From Alkaliphilus peptidifermentans DSM 18978 (GTDB taxonomy: Bacteria > Bacillota > Clostridia > Peptostreptococcales > Natronincolaceae): a DNA stretch of 64,000 nt. The stretch lies in assembly GCF_900101495.1 (NCBI RefSeq), contig NZ_FMUS01000005.1, positions 124,001 through 188,000 on the forward strand. The letters are read 5' to 3'. Positions 43,141-51,975 of the stretch are shown piece by piece. The notes below the pieces were generated by a model. The model saw only the letters and a list, made by a program, of their open reading frames with translations, had not been told where the DNA came from and did not search any database. The position numbers and the translations under genes were made by a program. The number at the start of each line of letters is the position of its first letter. The stretch's first letter is position 1.

Positions 43141-44295
43141 TTAATATATGAGTCTTTCAAATTCAGGATCTACCTTTAAGGCTTCCTTTAATTCCTGATA
43201 TTGATCCATTGCAGCTTTATTTCCATGGCTTCCTTTCACTGCCCTTAAAAGAAGATTTTTGGGGGTTTCTAAGGGAGAGATATACTCCACAAGAGACACC
43301 TTGTATCCTTTTGCCTCAAGGAGCTGTGCCCTTAACCCATCTGTAATAATGTCCGCCATTCGTGCCTTCAATATACCATGCTTCAATATAGCATGAAATG
43401 GTTCATAGGAGTATTGACTTAATATTTCCTTTTGGCAGCAGGGAACAGAGACAATGGTTCTTGCATTGCTTCTAACTCCTAGTGCCAATGCCATATCAGT
43501 TGCCGTATCACAAGCATGAAGGCTTATAACCATATGAATATCTCTATCGGGAATATAATTTTTTATATCCTCTTTATAGAAACTCATATTTTTATAGCCA
43601 AGGTTTTTAGCCATATTTATGGATGATTCAATCACATTTTCCGAGTAATCTAAACCAATAAAATAACACTTCTTTTTTAATACCTCTGTAATATAATAAT
43701 TCAGTACAAAGCTTAAATATGATTTACCACATCCACAGTCCAATATTGTTATTTCATCAATATCTTCAAGTTCTCTTAATAAATCTACTATTAGTTCCAC
43801 AAAGTGATCTATCTGATTATACTTCCTAATCATATCGTTTTTGATCTTACCTTGTTTGCTTAAGATACCGATTTCCATTAATAATGGATTGGCTGGTCCT
43901 ACTTTAATGTAATAATCTCTATTCCCAATCTGGGCGGTTCCTTGATGCTCAATAGTCTCTTTAACTTGTTTGTCCTCGTACTTTATTCTTACATTTTTGT
44001 TATCTGCATTTATTATAATATTTGTGCCTCGTTCTTGGTATATCAGCTGCAGCTCATCGTAGCCTTCAGCAATATTACATATTTCCTGGGCAAAATCAAT
44101 AATACCAATTTCACGAGTTACTCCATTAAATCCAATTGCAATCTCTTCATCCTTTGGAAGCACAGTCCCACTAAATGGCTTCAATCCAGAAACACAGGTG
44201 AACTCTATTTTTATAAAGGATAAATAATTTTCCTTTAGTCTATCTTCTAGACCCTTTAAAAACAAATTTAACTTACTAATAATTTGTTTTTTCAT
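43141..44295 (-). CDS. SAM-dependent methyltransferase, Methyltransf_32 type
   Basis: A 384-aa protein. The N-terminal 150 residues are unassigned; the SAM domain follows with ILDCGCGKSYLSFVL, FIGLDYSENVIE, a VISLHACDTATDMAL block typical of the Methyltransf_32 group, and VPCCQKE. These proteins are linked to RNA or tRNA modification in some bacteria, but the substrate here is unknown. It is the last gene of a leftward run with the phosphoesterase and alarmone synthetase genes. Confidence 0.85.
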   Translation of the reverse strand: MKKQIISKLNLFLKGLEDRLKENYLSFIKIEFTCVSGLKPFSGTVLPKDEEIAIGFNGVTREIGIIDFAQEICNIAEGYDELQLIYQERGTNIIINADNKNVRIKYEDKQVKETIEHQGTAQIGNRDYYIKVGPANPLLMEIGILSKQGKIKNDMIRKYNQIDHFVELIVDLLRELEDIDEITILDCGCGKSYLSFVLNYYITEVLKKKCYFIGLDYSENVIESSINMAKNLGYKNMSFYKEDIKNYIPDRDIHMVISLHACDTATDMALALGVRSNARTIVSVPCCQKEILSQYSYEPFHAILKHGILKARMADIITDGLRAQLLEAKGYKVSLVEYISPLETPKNLLLRAVKGSHGNKAAMDQYQELKEALKVDPEFERLIY

Positions 44296-44332
44296 TTATC
44301 TCATTCCCTTCTTGCATTTGCCTACAAAATGT

Positions 44333-45022
44333 TTATAATAGCTTCAATAAAGTGAAATTTAAAAAATCACAGGATATAAGATGATATTCGATACCATTAT
44401 GTAGTCCTTGTAATCCTGCATTATATGAGTCATCACCATGGAGATGACCATAAACCACCTTTTCAACATTGAATGTTTCCAGTGTTTGAGTAAATAATGA
44501 AGATTCATAGCTTTCATTTGTAGGTGGATAATGGAGCATGACTATTGTTCTTTCGTATCCCGCTTTTTTTGCTGACTCCAAAGATAATGTCAGACGATGA
44601 ACTTCTCTATTATAGATTTTTTCATCATGTTGAGTAAATTTGTATTTATTTGGACATAACCATCCTCTGGTGCCGCATATGGCATAATCTTCATAGGTGT
44701 AGTATGAATTTTGCAAAAATTCCATATCCTTATACAGGTTATTTAAGCTTGAAATCGAATTCCACCAGTAATCGTGGTTCCCCTTAATAAGAATTTTTCT
44801 TCCTGGTAATTGGTTAATCCAGTCTAAGTCTATTATGGCTTCTTTCATTGTCATACCCCATGAGATATCGCCTGCAATTAAAACAGTATCATTAGAATTA
44901 ACCCTCTGGCACCAATCTCTTTGTATTTTTTCATGATGAAGAAACCAATGGTTTCCAAAGATATCCATTGGTTTATCTGTACTATTACTTAAATGTAAAT
45001 CTGCAATTCCATATAAAGCCAT
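44333..45022 (-). CDS. Calcineurin-like metallophosphoesterase
   Basis: A 229-aa enzyme with the full metal-binding set: DLH (8-10), GDISWG (51-56), GNHDYWW, a mid His (MLHYPP) and GHLHGDD. It hydrolyses phosphoesters with two metal ions; the substrate is not evident. Lies between the alarmone synthetase (26 bp) and the methyltransferase (37 bp), so probably co-transcribed. Confidence 0.9.
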   Translation of the reverse strand: MALYGIADLHLSNSTDKPMDIFGNHWFLHHEKIQRDWCQRVNSNDTVLIAGDISWGMTMKEAIIDLDWINQLPGRKILIKGNHDYWWNSISSLNNLYKDMEFLQNSYYTYEDYAICGTRGWLCPNKYKFTQHDEKIYNREVHRLTLSLESAKKAGYERTIVMLHYPPTNESYESSLFTQTLETFNVEKVVYGHLHGDDSYNAGLQGLHNGIEYHLISCDFLNFTLLKLL

Positions 45023-45048
45023 ATAATTACTACTCCTAGTTATAAAAT

Positions 45049-45852
45049 TTATTCAAATACCTCATATTTTTCAACGCATGCTCCAATTTTTTCACCCAGC
45101 TTCTTTAAACCTCTAATATCACCCTTATCCCAAAGAATATTAAATTGTTCTTGAAATTCTGAAGCCTCTGTTATTTTTCCTATTGAATACAGCAGCTGAA
45201 TATTCTTTAAAACCATAGACACTACATTAGATTTCACTTCAAACATTTTCTGTGCCTGTCTTATTTCATGACGTATTTCAGACATTTCCTGATCCAGTTG
45301 AAATGCTGCATCCGATGATTTTTTCAGTCTATCATTAATATGGTCTGGTATATTATGTTTATACTTATATTTTAGTGAATGTTCAATAGTAGCCCAAAAA
45401 TTCATTGCAAGTGTTCGTATTTGAATTTCGGCTAGTATAACCTTTGGCCCCATAGCTGTTTGTATTGGATACTTAATTACAACATGATAGCTTCTATAAC
45501 CACTATCCTTAAAATTGTTTATATAATCCTTTTCAAAAAAGATCTCTAGATCCTTTCCATCTCTTTCTCTTATGTAATCCACCACAGTATAAATATCTTC
45601 AACAAACTGACACATTATTCTAATTCCTGCAATGTCTTCAATTTTTTCTTCTATTTCATCTTCACTGACACCATATTTTTTGGCTTTCTCAAGAATGCTA
45701 GATACTTTTTTAACCCTTCCAGTTACAAACTCGATGGGTGAATATTCTCCCAATGATAATAATTCACTTCGAATACTCTTAAACTTTACCTTTAACTCTT
45801 CAATAGCATTTTCATATGGAACAAGTATTTTTTTCCAGTCTTTATGAACCAT
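45049..45852 (-). CDS. Small alarmone (ppGpp) synthetase, RelQ-like
   Basis: A 267-aa single-domain RelA/SpoT synthetase without the hydrolase domain. Motifs include EDIAGIRIMC, DSGYRSYHVVIKYP and EIQIRTLAMNFWATIEH, with the catalytic Glu and substrate-binding Arg/Lys residues, followed by a helical C-terminal end as in RelQ tetramers. It makes (p)ppGpp from ATP and GDP/GTP in response to stress. RelP is the alternative, but the C-terminal extension favours RelQ. Confidence 0.92.
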   Translation of the reverse strand: MVHKDWKKILVPYENAIEELKVKFKSIRSELLSLGEYSPIEFVTGRVKKVSSILEKAKKYGVSEDEIEEKIEDIAGIRIMCQFVEDIYTVVDYIRERDGKDLEIFFEKDYINNFKDSGYRSYHVVIKYPIQTAMGPKVILAEIQIRTLAMNFWATIEHSLKYKYKHNIPDHINDRLKKSSDAAFQLDQEMSEIRHEIRQAQKMFEVKSNVVSMVLKNIQLLYSIGKITEASEFQEQFNILWDKGDIRGLKKLGEKIGACVEKYEVFE

Positions 45853-45990
45853 CTAATCACCCCGCTACCCCTATCTATTCTTTTGGATGGGCTATAAATC
45901 CATTTATTATTATATCATTATTTTGCCATTGATGGTAATTGATATCCAAAGATTTATTATCTTTTTGCTATTTTTCATCCTTTACAATAT

Positions 45991-46026
45991 AAAAACTGCT
46001 GTATACAATTAACAGCAGTTTTTATT
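45991..46026 (-). terminator. Terminator of gap
   Basis: AAAACTGCTGT and ACAGCAGTTTT form an 11-bp stem with a 9-base loop, T-rich on both flanks, directly after the gap stop. Confidence 0.9.
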
Positions 46027-46038
46027 ACACTCTATTTA

Positions 46039-47049
46039 TTATAGCTTTTCACCAATGTACTGGGCTAAACTTAATGCTCTATTAGAGTAACCCCATTCAT
46101 TGTCGTACCAAGCAACTACCTTAATCATTTTATCTCCCACCATCATAGTTGATAAAGCATCTACAATAGATGATCTTGGATCTTTTTTGTAGTCAGCAGA
46201 AACCAGTGGCTCTTCACTATAGCCTAATATTCCTTCCAATGGCCCTTCTGCAGCCTCCTTTAATAGCCTGTTTACCTCTTCTACCGATGTATCCTTCTTA
46301 AGCTGTACAACTAAGTCCACAATTGATACTACTGGAATAGGTACTCTCATTGCCATGCCGTTCAACTTGCCCTTCAATGATGGTATTACTATTCCAACAG
46401 CCTTAGCCGCACCTGTAGTGGTTGGTATAATAGATTCTGCAGCAGCTCTTGCTCTTCTTAAATCCTTATGGGGTAAATCTAAAATATTCTGATCATTAGT
46501 ATAGGCATGAACAGTAGTCATTAAGCCACTTTCAATACCTATTTTATCCTCTAATATCTTAGCAATTGGCGCTAAGCAGTTGGTTGTGCATGAAGCATTG
46601 GAAATAACATGATCTTCCTGTGGATTGTATTCACCTTCATTAACTCCCATAACAAAAGTTGGAACATCGTCACCCTTTGCAGGAGCTGAAATAATTACTT
46701 TTTTAGCGCCTCCTTTAAGGTGTTTGGATGCTGCTTCATTTGTCAAGAACAATCCTGTTGATTCAATAACTATATCCACACCCATTTCCTTCCATGGGAT
46801 ATCTGCTGGATCTCTATGGGCTGTGAATTTAATTTTCTTACTTCCAATAATTAAAGCATCTTCTGTAGCACTCACTTCTTCATTAAGCTTTCCATATAAA
46901 GAATCATATTTAAAAATATGAGCATGCTTTTCCGGACCACTAGTACTGTTAATTGCAACAACCTCAACATTTAAGCTACCATCTAGTGATGCCTTTAGGA
47001 CTCCTTTCCCAATTCTTCCAAAACCGTTAATTCCAATTTTTATATTCAT
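46039..47049 (-). CDS. gap: Glyceraldehyde-3-phosphate dehydrogenase, type I
   Basis: A 336-aa enzyme that oxidises glyceraldehyde 3-phosphate in glycolysis. It has the Rossmann motif GINGFGRIG (7-15), the active site SNASCTTNCLAP with C154, and the C-terminal WYDNEWGYSNR. At the end of strand 2 the usual AIND reads AINS (S35), so the Asp that favours NAD over NADP is missing; the coenzyme may be NADP or mixed. The gene stands alone with its own terminator. Confidence 0.95.
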   Translation of the reverse strand: MNIKIGINGFGRIGKGVLKASLDGSLNVEVVAINSTSGPEKHAHIFKYDSLYGKLNEEVSATEDALIIGSKKIKFTAHRDPADIPWKEMGVDIVIESTGLFLTNEAASKHLKGGAKKVIISAPAKGDDVPTFVMGVNEGEYNPQEDHVISNASCTTNCLAPIAKILEDKIGIESGLMTTVHAYTNDQNILDLPHKDLRRARAAAESIIPTTTGAAKAVGIVIPSLKGKLNGMAMRVPIPVVSIVDLVVQLKKDTSVEEVNRLLKEAAEGPLEGILGYSEEPLVSADYKKDPRSSIVDALSTMMVGDKMIKVVAWYDNEWGYSNRALSLAQYIGEKL

Positions 47050-47322
47050 TTTTATTCCTCCTTATGTAAATATAGGTTTCTAAATATTATACACCATAAT
47101 TTTATCAATACATAGTGATTTGTTATATTTATTCAGTAAATATACAACAAAAAATCTTAATTAGAATTGTTGATATATATTAAAGATTCCCAATTAATAA
47201 AAGAATAATCACAATACATCTATTTTTGTGTTAGTATCATATAATTTGGGTAAATTAAAAATATAATTAATTGCCATTTTGTATCCATGAAATTTTAATA
47301 GTTATGAAAAGGAGGAAGTTGT

Positions 47323-47553
47323 ATGAATGAAAGGAAGCTATCAATAGAGTATTGTACTGGCTGAGGCTACTTACCTAAAGCTATGGAGTTAGCTGAAAGG
47401 TTACTATCGAATTATAAAAATGATATTAACTCACTTACATTAATCCCTTCTTCAGGTGGAGTGTTTGAAGTGAAGCTTGAGGATAACCTTATTTATTCAA
47501 AGAAGGAAACGGGCAAATTCCCTGAGTTTGAAGAGATAACTAAGAACTTCTAA
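47323..47553 (+). CDS. SelW/Rdx-type selenoprotein (in-frame UGA)
   Basis: ATG 47323 follows AAGGAGGAAG. The frame has TGA at codon 14 (47362-47364), then continues to TAA 47551, giving 76 aa. Around the UGA the protein reads YCTG-Sec-GYLPKA, the CxxU redox motif of the SelT/SelW/SelH (Rdx) family, and further down SSGGVFEVK and YSKKETGKFPEFEEI match that family through its whole length. A hairpin AGCTA-TGGAGT-TAGCT starts 14 bases after the UGA, as expected for a bacterial SECIS. It probably acts in thiol redox chemistry. Reading it as a broken gene is unlikely because both halves fit one family. Confidence 0.9.
47374..47400 (+). promoter_or_regulatory. Candidate SECIS hairpin of SelW-like gene
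   Basis: Stem AGCTA/TAGCT (47379-47383 and 47390-47394) with loop TGGAGT, extended by CCT/AGG pairing at the base. The G and U in the loop and the distance from the UGA fit bacterial SECIS elements. Confidence 0.6.
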
Positions 47554-47565
47554 GAAGAAAATAAA

Positions 47566-47608
47566 TGCACCCCAAAATTATATCTTGTCACAATTTGGGG
47601 TGCATTTT
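47566..47608. terminator. Bidirectional terminator
   Basis: TGCACCCCAAA and TTTGGGGTGCA form an 11-bp perfect stem with a 17-base loop, followed by TTTTAA; it serves the selenoprotein gene and the converging P-loop gene. Confidence 0.9.
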
Positions 47609-47617
47609 AAATAAACA

Positions 47618-48055
47618 CTATTTTTTTAATTCATCTTCTAATCTAACTGTTGTATATTTATCCAAAAATTCGGGAAGTTCATCACTATCATATGATACTG
47701 AAAAAATAAAGCTTACATTATATTTCATCTCAAGGGAGTCCAGCTTTGCAAAAAAGTTACTTAGATCTAACAGGTCTTTTCTTGTGATTTTGTACAAACC
47801 ATCGATAAATATAGTTTCTATATCATAGTTTGACGCAATTATTCCACAGATAAAGCCATAAAACCCTTCGTCATCAATAATAGTATATTCTTTAGTGCTT
47901 ATAAATCTCACTCGATAGTCAATTTGAAACATATGACTATTGTCATAGTCAACGTAAACCACATGCCCCTTAACTTTTTTAATAGCTTCATTAGCAGAGT
48001 CAATTAGCAGCTTTGTCTTCCCACTTCCCTTTTTTCCAACAAAGAGTTTGATCAT
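47618..48055 (-). CDS. Small P-loop ATPase-like protein
   Basis: A 145-aa protein with Walker A GKKGSGKTK (7-15) and a Walker B-type strand ETIFIDGLYK near 80-90. Short clostridial proteins of this kind are sometimes labelled PilT-like, but the secretion ATPase motifs are missing. It probably binds ATP or another nucleotide; the role is unknown. It converges on the SelW-like gene with a shared terminator. Confidence 0.8.
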   Translation of the reverse strand: MIKLFVGKKGSGKTKLLIDSANEAIKKVKGHVVYVDYDNSHMFQIDYRVRFISTKEYTIIDDEGFYGFICGIIASNYDIETIFIDGLYKITRKDLLDLSNFFAKLDSLEMKYNVSFIFSVSYDSDELPEFLDKYTTVRLEDELKK

Positions 48056-48148
48056 CAGAATACCTCCCGAATAATAAAAAGTATGTTACATTTTGTCTTA
48101 TTGTTTATTATTCTATATATTCTGAATTTTTCCTTCTATATTTGATTT

Positions 48149-49096
48149 TTATTTTAGAGCTTTTCCTTCTAAGTAATTAGCTTTTTTGCCTTGATATCTA
48201 TTTTCATTAATCATTTCCCCATGTATTTCATCACGAATCTTCCACCAGCTCATATTCCAGTTGACAAATAAAGCATTTTCCTCTGGTGCTCTTCCGATTA
48301 ATCGTTGAACTACAATATTGGGGTATAGAAATTCTAAAAAAGTAATAACTCTTTCCTTATATTCTTCAACAGGCGTAATCTTTATTTCACCAGTTTTATA
48401 CATTTCCCCTAAGATAGTATTTTCAATTATGTATAATGCGTGAAGCTTCACCTGATCAACCCTTAATGCCGAAACAATTTTTGCATTTTCAATCACATCC
48501 TCAATATTATCCCAAGGAAGATTAAGAATAAGATGTGCACAGATTTCAAAACCAAAGGATTTAATTGCTGTTACAGCATCAATAAACTCAGCAAGGGTGT
48601 GTCCTCTATTTATTTTCTTTAAAGTATGATAATTAACTGTCTGAAGTCCCAATTCAATTGAAATCTCCAATCCATGCTTTAGCTTTATTTGTTTTAGCAC
48701 CTTAAGATGTTCCACAGTTATACAATCAGGTCGAGTAGATACACAAATTTCTACCACGTCGTCTATAACAGCATCCTCCATATAACTTGCAAATTGCTTT
48801 GTATCTAAATATGTATTACTAAAGTTTTGGAAATAGGCAATAAACTTTTCAGCTTTATATTTTTTCTTTATGTAGCTCATATTTTGCAGTAGTTGCTCTT
48901 TAACAGATACTGTATTGGAGAGACTTTCAAAGCCTGCCCCAACATCAGCACAGAAAATACAACCTCCCTCTCCCAATTTACCATCTCTATTAGGACATGT
49001 AATAGGTAAATTAACAGGAAGCTTATATACCTTCTCTTTGTATTTTTCTTTTAAGTATTCTGAATAAGTTTTATATGGCAATATTGTTCTCTGCAT
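48149..49096 (-). CDS. Radical SAM protein, TIGR01212/YhcC family
   Basis: A 315-aa protein with the iron-sulphur motif in the family form TCPNRDGKLGEGGCIFC, where three Cys bind the 4Fe-4S cluster, followed by STRPDCI and ELGLQTVNYHTLKKINRGH blocks (split for length). The family is widespread but its reaction is unknown. The ATG has AAGGAAGG upstream and overlaps the MFS gene by 26 bp, so the two are likely coupled. Confidence 0.9.
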   Translation of the reverse strand: MQRTILPYKTYSEYLKEKYKEKVYKLPVNLPITCPNRDGKLGEGGCIFCADVGAGFESLSNTVSVKEQLLQNMSYIKKKYKAEKFIAYFQNFSNTYLDTKQFASYMEDAVIDDVVEICVSTRPDCITVEHLKVLKQIKLKHGLEISIELGLQTVNYHTLKKINRGHTLAEFIDAVTAIKSFGFEICAHLILNLPWDNIEDVIENAKIVSALRVDQVKLHALYIIENTILGEMYKTGEIKITPVEEYKERVITFLEFLYPNIVVQRLIGRAPEENALFVNWNMSWWKIRDEIHGEMINENRYQGKKANYLEGKALK

Positions 49097-50351
49097 TTAA
49101 ACCCTTCCTTTTTGTTTCCTTTCCCTTCATAAACATCAATGACCCTAAGCTTACGAGTGATAGTAATCCAATAAAAGCAAAAACAAATTGATATTGATTA
49201 GCCTCATATATCCTTCCTCCATCAACTACTCTCCCTCTCCACCCGAAATCTAAAAATAGACCTATAGCAAAGCTCAGGAAGGACCCTCCAATAAATTCAC
49301 CAACATTTATAATTGCTGTAGCACTCCCTGTAAAGGCTGGGTCATTAACATCCTTTACATTTGTAAAGGATAATATATGACAAATGGTGGTTGCCCCAAG
49401 GGCAAAAAATATGATGGGCAAAATTTCAATAGGTGGTTTTCCTCCAACAAAAGCCATATAAATCCATATTAATGTAAATAGTGAAATCGCAACTGCTAAG
49501 ATCCTTTTAATTTCACCATTCAGCCTGTCAGAAAGCCACCCTACAATAGGACCTCCTACCATAAAGCCTATCGATACAAAGGACAGATAGCCTGCAGCTT
49601 GAGACTTTGTAATTTCATATACATGCATTAGATATGGAATACCCCATAGACCTAATATTGCTGTCATAGACCCCACCATTAAAAACATAATGGAGAAAGG
49701 AGGCCATGTATAGGGATTCAGCAGTACAGTTTTTATCCCTTTTCCAATATTCCTCTTCTTGTACTCAGGCTCCATTCCCTCTGGATAATCCCGTACAATT
49801 AGCCAAATTAGAAATGATAATACTATTGAAATAAGTCCCATAACATAAAAGCTATTTCTCCAACCAACTTGCAATACCAAAAAAGCCAAAGGTAAAGTTG
49901 CTAGGAAGGCTCCCATATTACCAAATAGTGATGTTAGTCCACATAGAGTTGAGAACTGACTTGGTTTAAACCATGTCATTTGAATTTTTAGTATAGAAAT
50001 AATAATAACCGAGGTGCCTAGTCCAACAATAAACCTTGCCAGGTAGCTGATAATCAGCGTAGATGATAATCCGAATAAAATTGAACCTATCCCTGTCAAT
50101 AGTGTACCCCAAGTGCAAATTTTTCTTACTCCAATTGAATCAACCATAATACCTACAGGAATTTGCATTAACGCATAGCCATAAAAGGTCATAGATGTAA
50201 GATTTCCCAGACCTTTTCCTGTTAACCCAAGATCTAATATTAAGTCATCTGCCACAACACTTATGGCAAGACGATGAAAAAATACCGTTATAAAGGCCAT
50301 AACAAGTACAAACCAAATAGTCCACTTTCTGATACTAGAATCATTCCTCAT
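49071..50351 (-). CDS. MFS transporter
   Basis: A 426-aa transporter with 12 predicted membrane segments and the family motif GWLSDRLNGEIKR between helices 8 and 9, plus GLGTSVIIISILK in the first half. It resembles anion:cation symporter-type MFS members (sugar phosphates, organic acids), but the substrate cannot be read from sequence. It precedes and overlaps the radical SAM gene. Confidence 0.88.
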   Translation of the reverse strand: MRNDSSIRKWTIWFVLVMAFITVFFHRLAISVVADDLILDLGLTGKGLGNLTSMTFYGYALMQIPVGIMVDSIGVRKICTWGTLLTGIGSILFGLSSTLIISYLARFIVGLGTSVIIISILKIQMTWFKPSQFSTLCGLTSLFGNMGAFLATLPLAFLVLQVGWRNSFYVMGLISIVLSFLIWLIVRDYPEGMEPEYKKRNIGKGIKTVLLNPYTWPPFSIMFLMVGSMTAILGLWGIPYLMHVYEITKSQAAGYLSFVSIGFMVGGPIVGWLSDRLNGEIKRILAVAISLFTLIWIYMAFVGGKPPIEILPIIFFALGATTICHILSFTNVKDVNDPAFTGSATAIINVGEFIGGSFLSFAIGLFLDFGWRGRVVDGGRIYEANQYQFVFAFIGLLSLVSLGSLMFMKGKETKRKGLNAENNIAI

Positions 50352-50401
50352 TCAATGCCTCTCCTTATCAATAAAATAAAAAAAAAATATGATTAATAAA
50401 T

Positions 50402-50430
50402 AGAGATTCCTATCATTGATAGAAATCTCC
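50402..50430 (-). terminator. Hairpin after the USP-like gene
   Basis: GAGATTTCTATC and GATAGGAATCTC pair with one mismatch around a short loop and are followed by TATTTATTAAT on the leftward side. It ends the USP-like gene. Confidence 0.65.
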
Positions 50431-50439
50431 TCTTTAATT

Positions 50440-50826
50440 CTAGGTAGGTATAACAGTAATATCTACAGTTTTACTGATTGCTTTACTTAGCTTTGCTATT
50501 ACACTATTTTCTGGTGAGGTTTCTAATGATTCACCAAGAATAATTCTTCCTATATTGTTTTTTTGGCAGAATTCTATAATTGTTTTTACAACATTTGAGG
50601 ATCTCAGCACTGTCATATCAGCGTTAACTTCCTTGGAAATTTCAAATAGGTAATCTAACGCCTCACCTTCTCTTGAATTTCCCAAAAAATTAACTCCTTC
50701 CGGTGCAACATGTACTACATATAGGTCACCCAAGTCTTTTTCTCTATAGTCTACACCTATATTTATTAATCGTTCACAGGTTTTTTGCTGTGTTACACAA
50801 ACCATCACATGTTTTTTGTTTTTCAT
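50440..50826 (-). CDS. Universal stress protein-like (KdpD USP type)
   Basis: A 128-aa single USP/UspA-fold domain: VMVCVTQQKTCERLI at the start, GRIILGESLETSPEN near the end, the pattern of the cytoplasmic USP domain of KdpD sensor kinases but without any kinase part. It may bind ATP or c-di-AMP; this is inference. Its own hairpin follows. Confidence 0.8.
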   Translation of the reverse strand: MKNKKHVMVCVTQQKTCERLINIGVDYREKDLGDLYVVHVAPEGVNFLGNSREGEALDYLFEISKEVNADMTVLRSSNVVKTIIEFCQKNNIGRIILGESLETSPENSVIAKLSKAISKTVDITVIPT

Positions 50827-50979
50827 ATGCGGGCCCCTTTCTGTATGCTAATCAATTTACTATACTTTTTATGTGCCCTTAAAAAGACCTACATTTTTAT
50901 TATACTATATTTTATAACAAATTGTTTATTTAGATTAAATATGAATAATGTTTAATTATTTTGTTTATTGAAACATTTT

Positions 50980-51013
50980 AAAGCCCTGCAGCAATTTTTA
51001 CTGCAGGGCTTTA
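50980..51013 (-). terminator. Terminator of the LysM gene
   Basis: AAAGCCCTGCAG and CTGCAGGGCTTT form a perfect 12-bp stem with a 9-base loop at the end of the LysM coding region, T-rich on the leftward side. Confidence 0.9.
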
Positions 51014-51793
51014 TTAACATATGATTGTTCCTGATAAAAGTACTGTCCCACTAGGCCTTGTAGGTATAGTCTTGGGCTCTGCTGTTACAATTATCTCTCT
51101 AAAGCCCTCAAAGGTTATCAGGTCTGGGAAGGTGGAATATCCTGCCTCAATTCCTAATACTCCTGTAGGTTGAAGCTTTGTTTGTACGTATCTGTCAGCA
51201 ATAGGGTTATATACCCATGCAACATATACACAGTATTTTGGATCAACCATCGCTGGAGCAGGTAATCCAAAGGTTGTAATCCATAGAGTAGGAGTAGCTT
51301 CATTAATAAAAGCAGTACCACCAATAACACCAGCCACAAGTGGTCTTAGCTCTGCTCTGCAAATATTTTCTGGAAGAGGCAGATCTGGTAAAGGAACACA
51401 GATTCTTTGCCCAATCTCTAGAACATTAGGATCTGGTATTTGGGGATTGGCAGCAATTAACCGTTGAAGTGTTACTCCAAACCTTCTGGCAATATTAAAC
51501 ATTGAATCTCCTCGTTGTACAATGTAGATAGTACCATCTTTACAAAACTCAGGTAATGGTGGTGGTGAAATTTCGGTAGGTACACATAGCCTTTGTCCAG
51601 GAGTTATAATATTTGGATTCGTCACTTGTGGATTGGCTTGTATTAATTGTTGCAGACTTATTCCATATTCATTTGCTATACGAAACATTGTATCGCCTGG
51701 TCTTACGGTATAGATAGTACCACCTACACATGCTGGAGGTGGTGGCAAATCAACTGGTGGTGGAGTTATTTGATTTGAATAGTTATAATACAC
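51014..51793 (-). CDS. Protein with two LysM domains
   Basis: The start is GTG 51793, six bases after AAAGGAGG. A longer open frame reaches 51877 but would run through the terminator of the previous gene. The 259-aa protein has a Pro-rich start, two LysM domains (IYTVRPGDTMFRIANEYG and IYIVQRGDSMFNIARRFG) separated by a Pro linker, and a C-terminal beta-rich domain with few Cys. No signal peptide is visible, as in some spore-coat or cell-surface LysM proteins of Clostridia. It should bind peptidoglycan; the rest is unknown. Confidence 0.88.
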   Translation of the reverse strand: MYYNYSNQITPPPVDLPPPPACVGGTIYTVRPGDTMFRIANEYGISLQQLIQANPQVTNPNIITPGQRLCVPTEISPPPLPEFCKDGTIYIVQRGDSMFNIARRFGVTLQRLIAANPQIPDPNVLEIGQRICVPLPDLPLPENICRAELRPLVAGVIGGTAFINEATPTLWITTFGLPAPAMVDPKYCVYVAWVYNPIADRYVQTKLQPTGVLGIEAGYSTFPDLITFEGFREIIVTAEPKTIPTRPSGTVLLSGTIIC

Positions 51794-51861
51794 ATGAATC
51801 CTCCTTTCAATTTTACTCAATATATTATATGAAGGTGCTACTTTTTGGTTCTCTTGCGCAA

Positions 51862-51888
51862 ATAAAAAAACCTCCACAGGGAGGTTAG
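51862..51888 (-). terminator. Terminator of AhpD-like selenoprotein gene
   Basis: Reading leftward, AACCTCC-CTGT-GGAGGTT is followed by TTTTTATT. It lies 88 bp after the selenoprotein stop and before the LysM ribosome site. Confidence 0.9.
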
Positions 51889-51975
51889 TCTTTTAATTCT
51901 ATGCTCTGTTAAAGACAACTGTTGATATCTATAAAAGCCTTCATATACTGGGGCAGAATTTAATAGAGGGTAATT

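Noticed and set aside
51794-51877. Longer start for the LysM protein
   Set aside because: The extra codons run through a clear terminator of the upstream gene, and a strong ribosome site favours GTG 51793.
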